Positions 7,676 to 17,815 are shown, counted from the first letter of the stretch. The stretch: 64,000 nt of DNA from Bacteroides bouchesdurhonensis (GCF_900155865.1 NZ_LT707006.1:765626-829625); one strand, 5' to 3'. Translations and numbers: made by a program. The notes: generated by a model not told the origin, from the sequence alone.

Positions 7676-8665
7676 ATGGACAAAATAATAGGATTGGGCA
7701 ACGCCCTAGTAGACGTACTTGCAACCCTGGAAGATGATACACTCCTAGATGAAATGGACTTACCTAAGGGTAGCATGCAACTAATAGATGATGCTAAGTT
7801 ACAGCAAATTAACTCCAAATTCTCTCAGATGAAAACACACTTGGCAACCGGCGGATCAGCAGGGAATGCTATACTTGGACTGGCTTGTCTCGGAGCGGCA
7901 ACAGGTTTTATAGGAAAAGTGGGAAATGATGATTATGGAAACTTTTTTCGTGAGAATCTGAAGAAAAATACGATTGAAGACAAATTGTTGATCTCTGAAC
8001 AACTGCCTTCGGGCGTTGCTTCTACTTTTATTTCTCAGGATGGTGAACGCACTTTTGGTACTTATTTAGGAGCTGCTTCCAGTTTGAAAGCGGAAGATCT
8101 GACATTGGATATGTTTAAAGGTTACTCATATCTTTTTATTGAAGGGTACTTGGTGCAGGATCATGAAATGATTCTTCATGCTATTGAATTGGCTAAAGAA
8201 GCCGGATTGCAGGTTTGTCTGGATATGGCGAGCTATAATATTGTGGCCAATGATCTTGAATTCTTTTCTCTATTAATAAATAAGTATGTAGATATTGTTT
8301 TTGCTAACGAAGAGGAAGCGAAAGCATTTACAGGTGAAGAACCGGAAGACGCGTTAAGAATAATAGGAAAGATGTGCAGCATTGCCATCGTAAAAGTTGG
8401 AGCAAACGGTTCATATATTCGTAAAGGAACAGAGGAAATAAAAGTTTCTGCTATTCCTGTCGAAAAAGTAGTGGATACTACTGGTGCCGGTGATTATTTT
8501 GCTTCCGGATTTTTGTATGGTCTTACTTGTGGATACTCTTTGGAGAAGTGTGCTAAAATAGGTTCTATTCTCTCGGGAAATGTTATCCAAGTGATTGGAA
8601 CTTCGATGTCAAAGGAACGTTGGAATGAAATTAAGTTAAATATTAACAAGGTTCTAGCAGAATAA
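7676..8665 (+). CDS. PfkB-family carbohydrate/nucleoside kinase (adenosine kinase-like)
   Basis: 329 residues from the ATG at 7676 (MDKIIGLGNALVDVLATLED); a TTG two codons earlier is less likely. A TATCTTTG box at 7651-7658 lies 17 bp before the start. The GG signature appears in HLATGGSAGNAILGLACLG (residues ~56-75) and the catalytic anion-hole motif is VVDTTGAGDYFASGFLYG (~264-281), with D the general base. Family knowledge: ATP-dependent phosphorylation of a sugar or adenosine; this subgroup is usually labelled adenosine kinase or sugar kinase in Bacteroidales. It is followed 44 bp later by the S41 protease gene. Confidence 0.88.
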   Translation: MDKIIGLGNALVDVLATLEDDTLLDEMDLPKGSMQLIDDAKLQQINSKFSQMKTHLATGGSAGNAILGLACLGAATGFIGKVGNDDYGNFFRENLKKNTIEDKLLISEQLPSGVASTFISQDGERTFGTYLGAASSLKAEDLTLDMFKGYSYLFIEGYLVQDHEMILHAIELAKEAGLQVCLDMASYNIVANDLEFFSLLINKYVDIVFANEEEAKAFTGEEPEDALRIIGKMCSIAIVKVGANGSYIRKGTEEIKVSAIPVEKVVDTTGAGDYFASGFLYGLTCGYSLEKCAKIGSILSGNVIQVIGTSMSKERWNEIKLNINKVLAE

Positions 8666-8709
8666 CCAAGGATTGAGTTATTTTTACGTCTTATTTTAAT
8701 GAAAGGAAT

Positions 8710-10398
8710 ATGAAAAAATTGCTGAATAAGCGGATAATCGTCGGTCTGGTAGGCGTAATCGCTGTGGTTGCTTTCTTTAGTTTCAAGAATGGAGACGACC
8801 GGAATTTCCAGCTTGCTAAGAATCTGGATATATTCAATGCCATTGTGAAAGAGTTGGATATGTTCTATGTAGACACCATTGATCCCAATAAAACGATTCG
8901 CCAAGGTATTGATAATATGTTGTTGTCTTTAGATCCTTATACGGAATATTTTCCTGAAGAGGATCAGAGTGAATTGGAGCAGATGGTCAAAGGAAGTTTC
9001 GGAGGAATCGGTTCGTTGATAACTTATGATGTGAAGATGAAACGTTCTATGATCGCGGAACCATTCGAAAATACTCCTGCTGCTAAAGTAGGATTAAAGG
9101 CTGGAGATATCTTGCTGGAAATTGATGGTAAGGATCTTGCCGGAAAGAATAATGCCGAAGTGAGCCAAATGCTTCGTGGAGAAGCAGGTACTAGCTTTAA
9201 ATTAAAGATAGAACGTCCCAACGAAAAAGGTGGACGTACTCCCATGGAATTTGATATTGTACGTGAGTCGATCCTGACTCCTCCTATTCCATATAGTACT
9301 TTGATGGAAAATAACGTGGGGTATATCAGTCTGAGTACATTCTCGGGTAATCCTTCGAAAGACTTTAAGAGAGCATTACTGGACCTGAAAAAGCAGGGAG
9401 CCACTTCCTTGGTAATTGACCTTCGTAACAATGGTGGTGGGCTTTTGGATGAAGCAGTAGAAATAGCCAACTATTTCTTGCCTCGTGGAAAAGTCATTGT
9501 AACTACAAAAGGAAAGATAAAACAAGCTAGTAATACCTACAAGACCTTACGTGAACCATTGGACCTGGATATTCCAATTGCTGTATTGGTAAATAGTGGA
9601 ACGGCTTCTGCATCGGAAATCTTATCCGGTTCTTTGCAGGATTTGGATCGTGCTGTTATTGTGGGTAACCGTACTTTTGGAAAGGGATTGGTTCAAGTTC
9701 CCCGCAATCTGCCTTACGGTGGAACGATGAAAGTGACTACTTCTAAGTATTATATTCCGAGTGGACGCTGTGTGCAGGCTATTGATTATAAACATCGTAA
9801 TGAGGATGGAAGTGTGGGTACAATACCGGATAGTTTGACGAAAGTGTTCTATACGGTAGCAGGACGTGAAGTACGTGACGGGGGCGGTGTAATGCCGGAT
9901 ATTGTTGTAGAGCAAGAGAAGTTGCCAAATATTCTGTATTATCTGATGCGTGATAACCTGATATTCAACTATGCTACTCAATATTGCTTGAAGCACCCTA
10001 CAATTCCTTCTCCGGAAGAGTTTGAAGTGACCGATGCTGATTATGATGAATTTAAGGCTATGGTTAAGAAGGCTGATTTTAAATATGACCAGCAAAGTGA
10101 AAAGATCCTGAAGACTCTGAAAGAAGCTGCTGAGTTTGAAGGTTATATGACGGACGCTTCTGAGGAATTTACCGCATTGGAAAAGAAGTTGAATCATAAT
10201 CTTGATCGTGACTTGGATTATTTCTCCAAAGATATCAAACCGATGATTGCTTCTGAGATTATCAAACGTTATTATTTCCAACGTGGAGGTATCATCCAAC
10301 AATTGAAAGATGATAATGATCTGAAAGCGGCATTGAAAATATTGAATGATCAGGTAAAGTATAAAGAGATACTAAGTACGCCGGCAGCAAAGAAATAA
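8710..10398 (+). CDS. S41 carboxy-terminal processing protease (CtpA/Prc family)
   Basis: 562 residues. A single N-terminal membrane anchor (IIVGLVGVIAVVAFFSF, residues ~9-25) places the enzyme in the periplasm. Next come a PDZ domain (~90-175; GGIGSLITYD, GLKAGDILLEIDGKDL) and the S41 catalytic core with the Ser in NSGTASASEILSG (~residue 297) and Lys in FGKGLVQVP (~322). A long C-terminal helical extension follows. Family knowledge: cleaves C-terminal tails of periplasmic proteins. A strong hairpin terminator lies 25 bp after the stop. Confidence 0.93.
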   Translation: MKKLLNKRIIVGLVGVIAVVAFFSFKNGDDRNFQLAKNLDIFNAIVKELDMFYVDTIDPNKTIRQGIDNMLLSLDPYTEYFPEEDQSELEQMVKGSFGGIGSLITYDVKMKRSMIAEPFENTPAAKVGLKAGDILLEIDGKDLAGKNNAEVSQMLRGEAGTSFKLKIERPNEKGGRTPMEFDIVRESILTPPIPYSTLMENNVGYISLSTFSGNPSKDFKRALLDLKKQGATSLVIDLRNNGGGLLDEAVEIANYFLPRGKVIVTTKGKIKQASNTYKTLREPLDLDIPIAVLVNSGTASASEILSGSLQDLDRAVIVGNRTFGKGLVQVPRNLPYGGTMKVTTSKYYIPSGRCVQAIDYKHRNEDGSVGTIPDSLTKVFYTVAGREVRDGGGVMPDIVVEQEKLPNILYYLMRDNLIFNYATQYCLKHPTIPSPEEFEVTDADYDEFKAMVKKADFKYDQQSEKILKTLKEAAEFEGYMTDASEEFTALEKKLNHNLDRDLDYFSKDIKPMIASEIIKRYYFQRGGIIQQLKDDNDLKAALKILNDQVKYKEILSTPAAKK

Positions 10399-10423
10399 GT
10401 TTTTATTGCTATATCAATAATAT

Positions 10424-10465
10424 AAAAGACGATGGATAGCTAGATTCAACTATCCATCGTCTTTT
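10424..10465. terminator. Bidirectional intrinsic terminator
   Basis: Perfect 16-bp stem AAAAGACGATGGATAG / CTATCCATCGTCTTTT with a 10-nt loop, between the convergent protease and histidine kinase genes. A/T runs on both sides make it work in both directions. Confidence 0.9.
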
Positions 10466-10482
10466 ATTTACCTGTATAATTA

Positions 10483-11646
10483 TTAATATGCTTTCGGCAA
10501 AGTGAAATAAAAGGTCGTTCCTTTCTTTTCTTGGGAGCGTAACCAAATGCGTCCTCCCATTCGTTCTACTAGCATTCTACAGAGAGTTAGTCCCAATCCT
10601 GTTCCTTGAACGAAATTATTGATTTTACCGAACCGTTCAAAAATGGTTGCAGCTTTTTGAGCCGGAATGCCAATACCGCTATCTTTGACGTAAAATTCTA
10701 CGAAGTTTTCTTTCTCTTGACAACCGAAATGTATTTCTCCTTTGATCGTGAATTTCGTTGCATTACTGAGTAAATTACTAATCACTTGGGTGACCCGTTC
10801 AGAATCACCCAATACGTAGGTATTTGCTATTCCATCATCTAGGATTAACTTTACTCCATCATGAGTTTTAGAGTTGTATTGTTGTTCTAGTTGAATACAA
10901 ATCTCCAATAACCTGATAGGGTGAATCTTGAACTTAAGGGAATCTGATTCCAAAGCGGATAAATCCAGAATATCACTGAATAAATTAAGTAATAACTCTG
11001 AGTTTTTTTCAATGATTGCTGAATATTGTTTCTTTTCCTCCGGGTTATTAGAGGTCGCTATTAATTGTGAGAATCCTACAATTGAGTTGAGAGGAGTACG
11101 AATCTCGTGGCTCATGTTGGCAAGAAAAGCAGACTTCAACCGGTCGGCTTCTTCCGCTTTGATACGAGCTTTATCCAACGCTTTTTCTGTTTCCCATTGC
11201 TGTGAAATATCCCGACACATACATAGTAAGTATTCATTGTCTAACGGGAAAATACGATTTTCAAAATGGTGTATGACACCATTTACCGTCAAATTATGTC
11301 TGGAAGTAGAACTTTGTTTTGTGCGTATCACTTTCTCCATGTTCTGGCGTACGCTTTCGTAGGCTTCTTTCGGAATGATATCTTTTACATTTGAATGGAT
11401 AATACTTGTTGCCGTCGTTCCTTCTACATGATTGGTAGCCGGAGAAGAAGCTAGTTCTATAATATCTCCATTATGGTCAAAAACCGTCAGCATATCGGGC
11501 AAAGCGTCCAATATACGCGTACAATATTTGTCGCGAAAACATTCTTGTCCGGAAGATAATCGAGAAGAAAGGCTTTCTACTTCGCTTTCTAACTGATTTA
11601 TTATTTTCAACAGCTCTTCTTTTGTCTTGTTTTCATAGTGCTCCAT
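10483..11646 (-). CDS. PAS-domain sensor histidine kinase
   Basis: 387 residues from the ATG at 11646 (MEHYENKTKEELLKIIN); an upstream ATG at 11700 would add 18 residues without domain features. An N-terminal coiled coil leads into a PAS domain (~40-165; LPDMLTVFDHNGDIIELA). HisKA follows with the phosphoacceptor H in FLANMSHEIRTPLNSIVGF. The ATPase boxes are present: N box NLLSNATKFT, G1 KDSGIGIP, G2 GTGLGLTLC. No transmembrane helix is seen, so it is probably cytoplasmic. There is no receiver domain and no adjacent response regulator, so it is an orphan kinase and its partner is unknown. It is convergent with the protease gene. Confidence 0.92.
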   Translation of the reverse strand: MEHYENKTKEELLKIINQLESEVESLSSRLSSGQECFRDKYCTRILDALPDMLTVFDHNGDIIELASSPATNHVEGTTATSIIHSNVKDIIPKEAYESVRQNMEKVIRTKQSSTSRHNLTVNGVIHHFENRIFPLDNEYLLCMCRDISQQWETEKALDKARIKAEEADRLKSAFLANMSHEIRTPLNSIVGFSQLIATSNNPEEKKQYSAIIEKNSELLLNLFSDILDLSALESDSLKFKIHPIRLLEICIQLEQQYNSKTHDGVKLILDDGIANTYVLGDSERVTQVISNLLSNATKFTIKGEIHFGCQEKENFVEFYVKDSGIGIPAQKAATIFERFGKINNFVQGTGLGLTLCRMLVERMGGRIWLRSQEKKGTTFYFTLPKAY

Positions 11647-11769
11647 AGCAAATGGATTATAACTGTATAAATGTTGTAGAATATGTGTAACTTGTTGCAA
11701 ATATAAAACAATATTTTAATAATATATCTTCCCCTCCAAGTTATTATTTGATAAAAAAGCCGAATAGCT

Positions 11770-11801
11770 TTTGTCCTACCAATCAGAATGTTCTATCTTT
11801 G
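11770..11801 (+). promoter_or_regulatory. Bacteroides-type promoter for ahcY
   Basis: TTTG (11770-11773), 20-bp spacer, TATCTTTG (11794-11801): a full match to the Bacteroides -33/-7 consensus, 29 bp before the ahcY start at 11831. Confidence 0.8.
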
Positions 11802-11830
11802 TAACCATTATATATTAAATGATTTACAAT

Positions 11831-13249
11831 ATGTCTACAGAATTATTCTCTACTCTGCCTTATAAAGTGGCAGATATTACGCTTGCTGACTTTGGACGCA
11901 AGGAAATCGATTTGGCAGAAAAAGAAATGCCCGGGCTTATGGCTCTTCGCGAAAAGTATGGAGAATCCAAACCACTGAAAGGTGCCCGTATCATGGGATC
12001 ATTGCACATGACCATTCAAACGGCTGTTCTGATTGAAACGCTGGTTGCATTGGGAGCTGAAGTCCGTTGGTGCTCTTGTAATATATATTCAACACAGGAT
12101 CATGCTGCGGCTGCTATTGCTGCTTCAGGAGTAGCTGTGTTTGCTTGGAAGGGGGAAACACTGGCTGATTATTGGTGGTGTACATTGCAAGCATTGAACT
12201 TTGCCGATGGTAAAGGACCGAATGTAATTGTGGATGATGGTGGCGATGCTACGATGATGATTCATGTAGGTTATGAAGCTGAAAATAACTCGGCTGTTTT
12301 GGATAAGGAAGTACATGCAGAAGATGAAATTGAGTTAAATGCCATATTGAAGAAAGTATTGGCTGAAGATAATACTCGTTGGCATCGTGTTGCTGCAGAA
12401 GTTCGCGGTGTTTCAGAAGAAACGACTACCGGAGTACATCGTCTTTATCAAATGCAGGAAGAAGGGAGACTTTTGTTCCCGGCTTTTAACGTGAACGATT
12501 CTGTAACAAAATCTAAGTTCGATAATTTGTATGGTTGCCGCGAATCATTGGCTGACGGTATCAAGCGTGCTACAGATGTGATGATTGCCGGTAAGGTAGT
12601 TGTGGTGTGCGGATATGGTGATGTAGGAAAAGGATGTGCTCATTCTATGCGCACTTACGGAGCGCGTGTGTTAGTGACTGAGGTTGATCCAATCTGCGCT
12701 TTACAGGCTGCTATGGAAGGCTTTGAAGTCGTAACAATGGAAGATGCATGTACAGAAGGTAACATTTTCGTGACAACAACAGGAAATATTGATATTGTTT
12801 GTATCCATCATATGGAAAGAATGAAAGATCAAGCGATTGTTTGTAATATTGGACACTTCGATAACGAGATTCAGGTAGATGCTTTGAAACACTATCCCGG
12901 CATTAAGTGTGTCAATATCAAGCCACAAGTAGATCGTTATTATTTCCCGGATGGACATAGTATTATTCTGTTGGCAGACGGTCGTTTGGTAAATTTGGGC
13001 TGTGCTACCGGTCACCCGTCATTTGTGATGAGTAACTCTTTCACTAATCAGACTTTAGCTCAAATCGAACTGTTCAATAAGAAATATGATGTAAATGTCT
13101 ATCGTTTGCCGAAGTATTTGGATGAAGAAGTGGCGCGTTTGCATCTTGAGAAGATTGGGGTGAAACTGACAAAACTCACTCCTGAGCAAGCTGCTTATAT
13201 CGGTGTGTCGGTAGATGGGCCGTATAAGGCTGATCATTATAGATATTAG
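11831..13249 (+). CDS. ahcY: Adenosylhomocysteinase
   Basis: 472 residues from the ATG at 11831 ([15 protein letters not shown]). Substrate site motifs include [16 protein letters not shown] and [17 protein letters not shown]; the NAD-binding glycine motif is [18 protein letters not shown] (~residue 255). The C-terminus PYKADHYRY is the family hallmark that reaches into the neighbouring subunit's NAD site. Family knowledge: hydrolyses S-adenosylhomocysteine to adenosine and homocysteine in the methyl cycle, as a cytoplasmic tetramer. It has its own consensus promoter. The following YfhO-type gene starts 25 bp after the stop and may be read through. Confidence 0.97.
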   Translation: MSTELFSTLPYKVADITLADFGRKEIDLAEKEMPGLMALREKYGESKPLKGARIMGSLHMTIQTAVLIETLVALGAEVRWCSCNIYSTQDHAAAAIAASGVAVFAWKGETLADYWWCTLQALNFADGKGPNVIVDDGGDATMMIHVGYEAENNSAVLDKEVHAEDEIELNAILKKVLAEDNTRWHRVAAEVRGVSEETTTGVHRLYQMQEEGRLLFPAFNVNDSVTKSKFDNLYGCRESLADGIKRATDVMIAGKVVVVCGYGDVGKGCAHSMRTYGARVLVTEVDPICALQAAMEGFEVVTMEDACTEGNIFVTTTGNIDIVCIHHMERMKDQAIVCNIGHFDNEIQVDALKHYPGIKCVNIKPQVDRYYFPDGHSIILLADGRLVNLGCATGHPSFVMSNSFTNQTLAQIELFNKKYDVNVYRLPKYLDEEVARLHLEKIGVKLTKLTPEQAAYIGVSVDGPYKADHYRY

Positions 13250-13274
13250 TCAGTTTCATTTATTATTCATTATT

Positions 13275-15776
13275 ATGAAGAAAATCCTTCCTGATTTGAT
13301 TGCCATTCTGGCTTTCGTTATTCTTTCTTTTGCCTATTTTTTCCCAGCGGATATTGAAGGACGTATTCTCTTTCAAAATGATTCGGTTGCCGGAGTAGGT
13401 GGTGGCCAAGAAGCTACCGAGTATTTGCAACGTACCGGCGAACGTACTCGTTGGACAAACTCTCTTTTTGGAGGTATGCCTACTTACCAGATGTCTCCGA
13501 GTTATGATTCAACCAAGCCATTGAAATGGGTGGAAGCGGTCTATCATTTGTATCTTCCGCCTTATGTAGTGCTGACATTTATTATGATGCTTGGCTTCTA
13601 TATACTGCTCAGGGCATTTGGAATATCGGTTTGGTTGTCGGCTTTAGGAGGTGTTATCTGGGCTTTCTCGTCCTATTTCTTCATACTGATATCGGCAGGA
13701 CATATTTGGAAATTTATAACCCTTGCATATATTCCGCCTACGATTGCCGGTATTGTGTTGGCGTATCGTAAGAAGTATCTGCTGGGAGGAATCATTACTG
13801 CCTTGTTTATAGCACTTCAGATACAGGCAAACCACATACAGATGAGTTACTACTTTATGTTTGTAATCCTGTTCTTTGTTGGAGCTTATTTCGAAGATGC
13901 ATATAAGAAGAAAGAATTACCTCACTTTTTTAAAGCCAGTGCTGTATTGGTATTGGCAGCAGTGATAGGAGTCTGTGCAAATCTTTCCAATCTATATCAT
14001 ACGTATGAGTATAGCAAAGAAACGATGCGCGGTAAAAGTGAACTGAAACATGAAGGGGCAGCCGCAGCAAATCAGACAAGTAGTGGCCTGAACCGCGATT
14101 ATATCACACAATGGAGTTACGGGATAGGTGAAACACTGACATTGCTGGTGCCGAATGTCAAAGGGGGAGCATCTGTTCCTTTGTCAAGGAATGAAACGGC
14201 AATGGAAAAGGCAGATCCGACATACAGTAGTATTTATTCTCAACTGACACAGTATTTTGGTGATCAGCCGATGACATCCGGTCCGGTTTATGTAGGAGCA
14301 TTTGTACTGTTTCTGTTTATTCTGGGTTGCTTTATTGTGAAAGGACCTTTGAAGTGGGCATTGCTAGGCGCGACTATTTTCTCCATTTTGCTTTCGTGGG
14401 GAAAGAATTTCATGGGGCTGACGGACTTCTTTATAGACTATATGCCGATGTATAATAAGTTCCGTGCGGTTTCTTCTATTCTGGTGATTGCCGAGTTTAC
14501 TATCCCATTGCTAGCTATTTTTGCATTGAAAGAGGTGCTGGCAAAACCGAATATTTTGAAATTGAAGGAGAACCGGACAGGATTAATTGTCAGCTTGGTA
14601 TTAACGGCGGGTGTTGCTTTAATTTTGGCAGTTGCACCGGGAATATTCTTCTCTAATTATATTCCGGCTCAGGAGATGGCTGCTTTGCGACAAGGGATTC
14701 CGGCAGAACATTTATCTCTAATTGTAGCTAATTTGGCTGAAATGCGAAAAGCATTAGTGACTTCGGATGCATGGCGTAGTTTCTTTATTATAGTAGTAGG
14801 ATGTGCGTTGTTATTCCTTTATTTGCAAGAGAAGTTAAGAGCTTCCTTGACGATAGCAGGTATTGCAATCCTTTGTCTGGTAGATATGTGGAGTGTGAAT
14901 AAGCGTTATTTATACGATGAAGAGTTTATTCCCAAATCCCAAAAGACAGATGTCTTCCGTAAGAGTCAGGCAGATGAAATAATTCTTCAGGATACTACTT
15001 TGAATTATCGTGTATTGAATTTTGCAACGGATACCTTTAATGAAAATAATACCTCTTATTGGCATAAGAATGTAGGTGGATATCACGCTGCAAAATTGCG
15101 CCGTTATCAAGAAATGATCGAACATCATATTTCTCCGGAGATGCAGCAAACCTATCAGGCGATAGCTGCCGCCGGCGGGGCTATGGATAGTGTAGATGCT
15201 TCTAAATTCCGGGTACTGAATATGTTGAATACGAAATATTTCATATTCCCGGCTGGACAGAAAGGCGAGACAGTACCTGTAGAGAATCCTTATGCTTACG
15301 GCAATGCTTGGTTTGTTGATAAAGTTCAGTACGTTGATAATGCTAATGAAGAAATAGATGCACTGAATGATATTTCCCCGATAGAAACTGCTGTGGTAGA
15401 TGTGAAATTCAAGGAGAATCTGAAAGGGGTAACAGAGGGGTATAAAGATTCTTTGTCTGTGATCCGTTTGACAAGTTATGAACCGAATCGTTTGGTTTAT
15501 GAGACCTCTTCTGCCAAAGACGGGGTCGTTGTCTTCTCTGAAATTTATTATCCGGGTTGGCAAGCAACAATTGATGGGCAACCGGTAGACATAGCTCGTG
15601 CTGATTATATTCTGCGTGCCATGAATGTTCCGGCCGGTAACCATACAATTGAAATGTGGTTTGATCCGCAAAGCTTACACTTGACAGAGAGTATAGCATA
15701 TGCTGCCATGGCTTTGTTGTTGATTGGTGTGATGTTATTTGTGTGGTTGAAAAGAAAACAATTAGCCAAAAAGTGA
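13275..15776 (+). CDS. YfhO-family multi-pass membrane protein (putative glycosyltransferase-like)
   Basis: 833 residues from the ATG at 13275 (MKKILPDLIAILAFV); a longer frame opens at 13215 but overlaps the ahcY end. About a dozen hydrophobic helices can be seen in the first ~560 residues, then a soluble extracytoplasmic domain of ~230 residues, and a final helix (IAYAAMALLLIGVMLFVWL) with a KRKQLAKK tail. The domain end VVFSEIYYPGWQATIDG is the recurring YfhO signature. Family knowledge: YfhO proteins are GT-C-like and linked in Gram-positives to lipoteichoic acid glycosylation; the role in Bacteroides is unknown. Confidence 0.85.
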   Translation: MKKILPDLIAILAFVILSFAYFFPADIEGRILFQNDSVAGVGGGQEATEYLQRTGERTRWTNSLFGGMPTYQMSPSYDSTKPLKWVEAVYHLYLPPYVVLTFIMMLGFYILLRAFGISVWLSALGGVIWAFSSYFFILISAGHIWKFITLAYIPPTIAGIVLAYRKKYLLGGIITALFIALQIQANHIQMSYYFMFVILFFVGAYFEDAYKKKELPHFFKASAVLVLAAVIGVCANLSNLYHTYEYSKETMRGKSELKHEGAAAANQTSSGLNRDYITQWSYGIGETLTLLVPNVKGGASVPLSRNETAMEKADPTYSSIYSQLTQYFGDQPMTSGPVYVGAFVLFLFILGCFIVKGPLKWALLGATIFSILLSWGKNFMGLTDFFIDYMPMYNKFRAVSSILVIAEFTIPLLAIFALKEVLAKPNILKLKENRTGLIVSLVLTAGVALILAVAPGIFFSNYIPAQEMAALRQGIPAEHLSLIVANLAEMRKALVTSDAWRSFFIIVVGCALLFLYLQEKLRASLTIAGIAILCLVDMWSVNKRYLYDEEFIPKSQKTDVFRKSQADEIILQDTTLNYRVLNFATDTFNENNTSYWHKNVGGYHAAKLRRYQEMIEHHISPEMQQTYQAIAAAGGAMDSVDASKFRVLNMLNTKYFIFPAGQKGETVPVENPYAYGNAWFVDKVQYVDNANEEIDALNDISPIETAVVDVKFKENLKGVTEGYKDSLSVIRLTSYEPNRLVYETSSAKDGVVVFSEIYYPGWQATIDGQPVDIARADYILRAMNVPAGNHTIEMWFDPQSLHLTESIAYAAMALLLIGVMLFVWLKRKQLAKK

Positions 15777-16141
15777 ATAAAACGCAGAATAAAGATTCTT
15801 ATGGCATAATAAGAACTTTTTTGTTATCTTTGTTCTGCATAAATTCTTTTTAATCGGAAGGAAACTTGTTCCTTCGAGGACTAAAATGTGTTTTTGTAGG
15901 AAAGGGATTATAACCGCAAGTCCTGATTATAAAACCGGAACCTTTGATTATATAATCAAAAGTTTCAGTTATATAACCGGAGCTTGCGGTTATAGTTTTA
16001 TATGAGAGAAAGATAAGTTTTCTCCTAATAGAGAGTAAGTTATCTATAGGTAAAGGATAAGTTTGCTATTATAGAAAGACATGTTTTATATGAATGCCCA
16101 ACAGATAATGCACAGAAGATGACTATATGAAGTCTAGGAAA
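15777..16141 (+). other. Intergenic region with promoter box and structured RNA candidate
   Basis: No credible ORF. A TATCTTTG box (15825-15832) points right into non-coding sequence. It is followed by a small hairpin (GAAGGAA...TTCCTTC, about 15859-15877) and then the 84-bp inverted repeat at 15910-15993. This arrangement could express a structured small RNA; no -33 box is clear. Confidence 0.4.
15910..15993. repeat. 84-bp imperfect palindrome
   Basis: Arms of 42 nt meet at a perfect 14-nt centre TGATTATATAATCA (~15945-15958). The outer ends ATAACCGCAAG / CTTGCGGTTAT are perfect 11-mers. Most internal differences between arms are transitions, which can form G-U pairs on one strand or the other. 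Confidence 0.85.
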
Positions 16142-16176
16142 ATAAAAACGGCTCCTTTCCTCACGAAGAGAGCCGT
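16142..16176 (-). terminator. Intrinsic terminator of the Spy-like gene
   Basis: On the minus strand: ACGGCTC, loop, GAGCCGT, then TTTTTATTTT. It lies 63 bp after the stop of the 16239-16835 gene. Confidence 0.8.
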
Positions 16177-16238
16177 CTTGTATTCACTAAAAAATTATGA
16201 AAACAAAAAACTGTTTTTACTTATTTATTGAGTGTAGA

Positions 16239-16835
16239 TTATATGCCATTGTGATTTTGTTCCCTTCTTGGGCGGTTATCGTTTGATTTTCTCATTTGAG
16301 CCGCTTTGGCGCGATTGGCTTCTTGTTCCGCTTTCCACTTCTCATATTGTTCGGTGGTCAGAATCTTCTTTATTTTTTTATCTTTAGCTTCTGCCGCCTT
16401 TTTTAGAGCTTTGGCGGAATCATCGTCTAATTGCATTCGTGGTCTTTCTCCCATTCTACCGGGAAATCCACCTTCTCTTGCCATCGGAGGTTCACCTCCA
16501 CCCATAGGCATGGGAGAAGGACGTCCTCCCATGCCGAATCCTCCTCTCATAAATGAACCTTGGTTTTCTGCATTTTGCATCAAATTAAAGCGTTTCTTCT
16601 GTTCTTTCAGATTAAGTTTATAAATCTTGTTATATTGTTTTTCAGTTAGTTGCAATGACCTCTGCATCTGTTCCGTTATTCGCGTTGCTATCTTTTCCGG
16701 ATTAGCCACTTCGTGGGGAAGACGTTTTTCCTGTTGTTGATTGGCTTGAGATTCGGGTGCTTCTTGTGCAGTTGCAAGGCCGGCAAGGGTCATAAAGCAT
16801 ATCATGGTCCCAACAATTTTCATGCTATTTTTCAT
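16239..16835 (-). CDS. Periplasmic Spy/CpxP-like protein (DUF4890-type)
   Basis: 198 residues from the ATG at 16835 (MKNSMKIVGTMICF); an upstream ATG at 16880 would put 15 charged residues before the signal peptide. The signal peptide is cleaved probably after LATAQ. A helical pair with LTEKQYNKIYKLN and LTTEQYEKWKAEQEANRAK matches LTxxQ repeats of Spy/CpxP-type proteins. Between them sits a Gly/Pro/Met-rich linker (FGMGGRPSPMPMGGG). Family knowledge: small helical periplasmic proteins linked to envelope stress or metal response. The Met-rich linker would suit metal contact, but this is inference. It is monocistronic with its own terminator. Confidence 0.75.
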   Translation of the reverse strand: MKNSMKIVGTMICFMTLAGLATAQEAPESQANQQQEKRLPHEVANPEKIATRITEQMQRSLQLTEKQYNKIYKLNLKEQKKRFNLMQNAENQGSFMRGGFGMGGRPSPMPMGGGEPPMAREGGFPGRMGERPRMQLDDDSAKALKKAAEAKDKKIKKILTTEQYEKWKAEQEANRAKAAQMRKSNDNRPRREQNHNGI

Positions 16836-17047
16836 ATCTGTTATCTTTTTAATTGATTTTATTGAATCAAAGTTAGGCAAATATAGGAATTGAGAAAAAT
16901 AAAATCGACCGGAGACGAGGTTTTGTCTATCAAAGGTGATAGAAATGATTTATTCGAACGATCTCCATTCATCTAAGTAATCTTTGTACAAGGTTTACTT
17001 TCAAAATGGGATAAGAAAATAGTTAAGGACTTCTTGGATGCATATAT

Positions 17048-17102
17048 GATCCCAACTGTCTCTTCTTGAGAAGCACCCTCAATAAGAAGCAGTTGGGATG
17101 AT
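17048..17102. repeat. Long interrupted hairpin between upp and the Spy-like gene
   Basis: GATCCCAACTG ... CAGTTGGGATGATC as outer arms and CTTCTTGAG / CTCAATAAGAAG as inner arms. It lies 60 bp past the end of upp (minus strand). There is no clear U-tract, so it may be a processing or termination structure for upp, or a remnant repeat. Confidence 0.5.
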
Positions 17103-17161
17103 CACCTTATAATATAGTACGTTAGGATAAGATTTCAGATGTAATTAGCTTTGGTAGAATA

Positions 17162-17815
17162 TTATTCTTTCTCTCCATAAGCCAAGTCACCTGCATCTCC
17201 CAATCCGGGTACAATATAAGAATGCTCGTTGATTTCAGGGTCGATGGCTGCACACCAGATCGTTGTCTTGTCTTTCGGAAATACATTCTTTATATGATCA
17301 ATAGCTTGTTGGCTGGCAATAATAGAAGCAATGTGGATTTCTGAAGGATGGCCTTTGGTCAGCATAGCCTGATAACTTAACTCCATACTACTGCCTGTTG
17401 CTAACATTGGGTCTGTAATTATCAATGTTTTTTCGTCAATACGTGGAGAAGCTATATATTCAATATGTATATCAAATTTTAGCTTGTCTTTATATTTTCT
17501 ATATGCAGAGACGAAAGCATTTTCTGCTTGATCGAAGTAGCTTAGGAAGCCTTGATGAAAAGGTAATCCGGCACGAAGAATAGTACTGATAACTATTTTA
17601 TTATCCGGGGTGCTGACCGGGGAGATCCCTAGAGGAGTCTGTATGTTTTTTACTGAATATTGTAACTCCTTGCTTATTTCGTAAGCCATAACTTCTCCAA
17701 TTCGCTCGATATTGCGGCGAAAACGCAGGCGGTCATTCTGAACTTCTACATTTCTTATTTCAGCAACATATTGGTTTAGAATGGAATTTGTCTGGCTAAA
17801 ATCAATTACTTTCAT
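17162..17815 (-). CDS. upp: Uracil phosphoribosyltransferase
   Basis: 217 residues. The PRPP-binding loop is IITDPMLATGSSMELSYQA (~residues 130-148), and the uracil-binding end is SYIVPGLGDAGDLAYGE. VISTILRAGLPFHQGFL is the conserved loop before it. Family knowledge: converts uracil and PRPP to UMP in pyrimidine salvage, cytoplasmic; its loss gives 5-fluorouracil resistance. It is transcribed divergently from pckA across a 286-bp AT-rich region. Confidence 0.97.
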   Translation of the reverse strand: MKVIDFSQTNSILNQYVAEIRNVEVQNDRLRFRRNIERIGEVMAYEISKELQYSVKNIQTPLGISPVSTPDNKIVISTILRAGLPFHQGFLSYFDQAENAFVSAYRKYKDKLKFDIHIEYIASPRIDEKTLIITDPMLATGSSMELSYQAMLTKGHPSEIHIASIIASQQAIDHIKNVFPKDKTTIWCAAIDPEINEHSYIVPGLGDAGDLAYGEKE

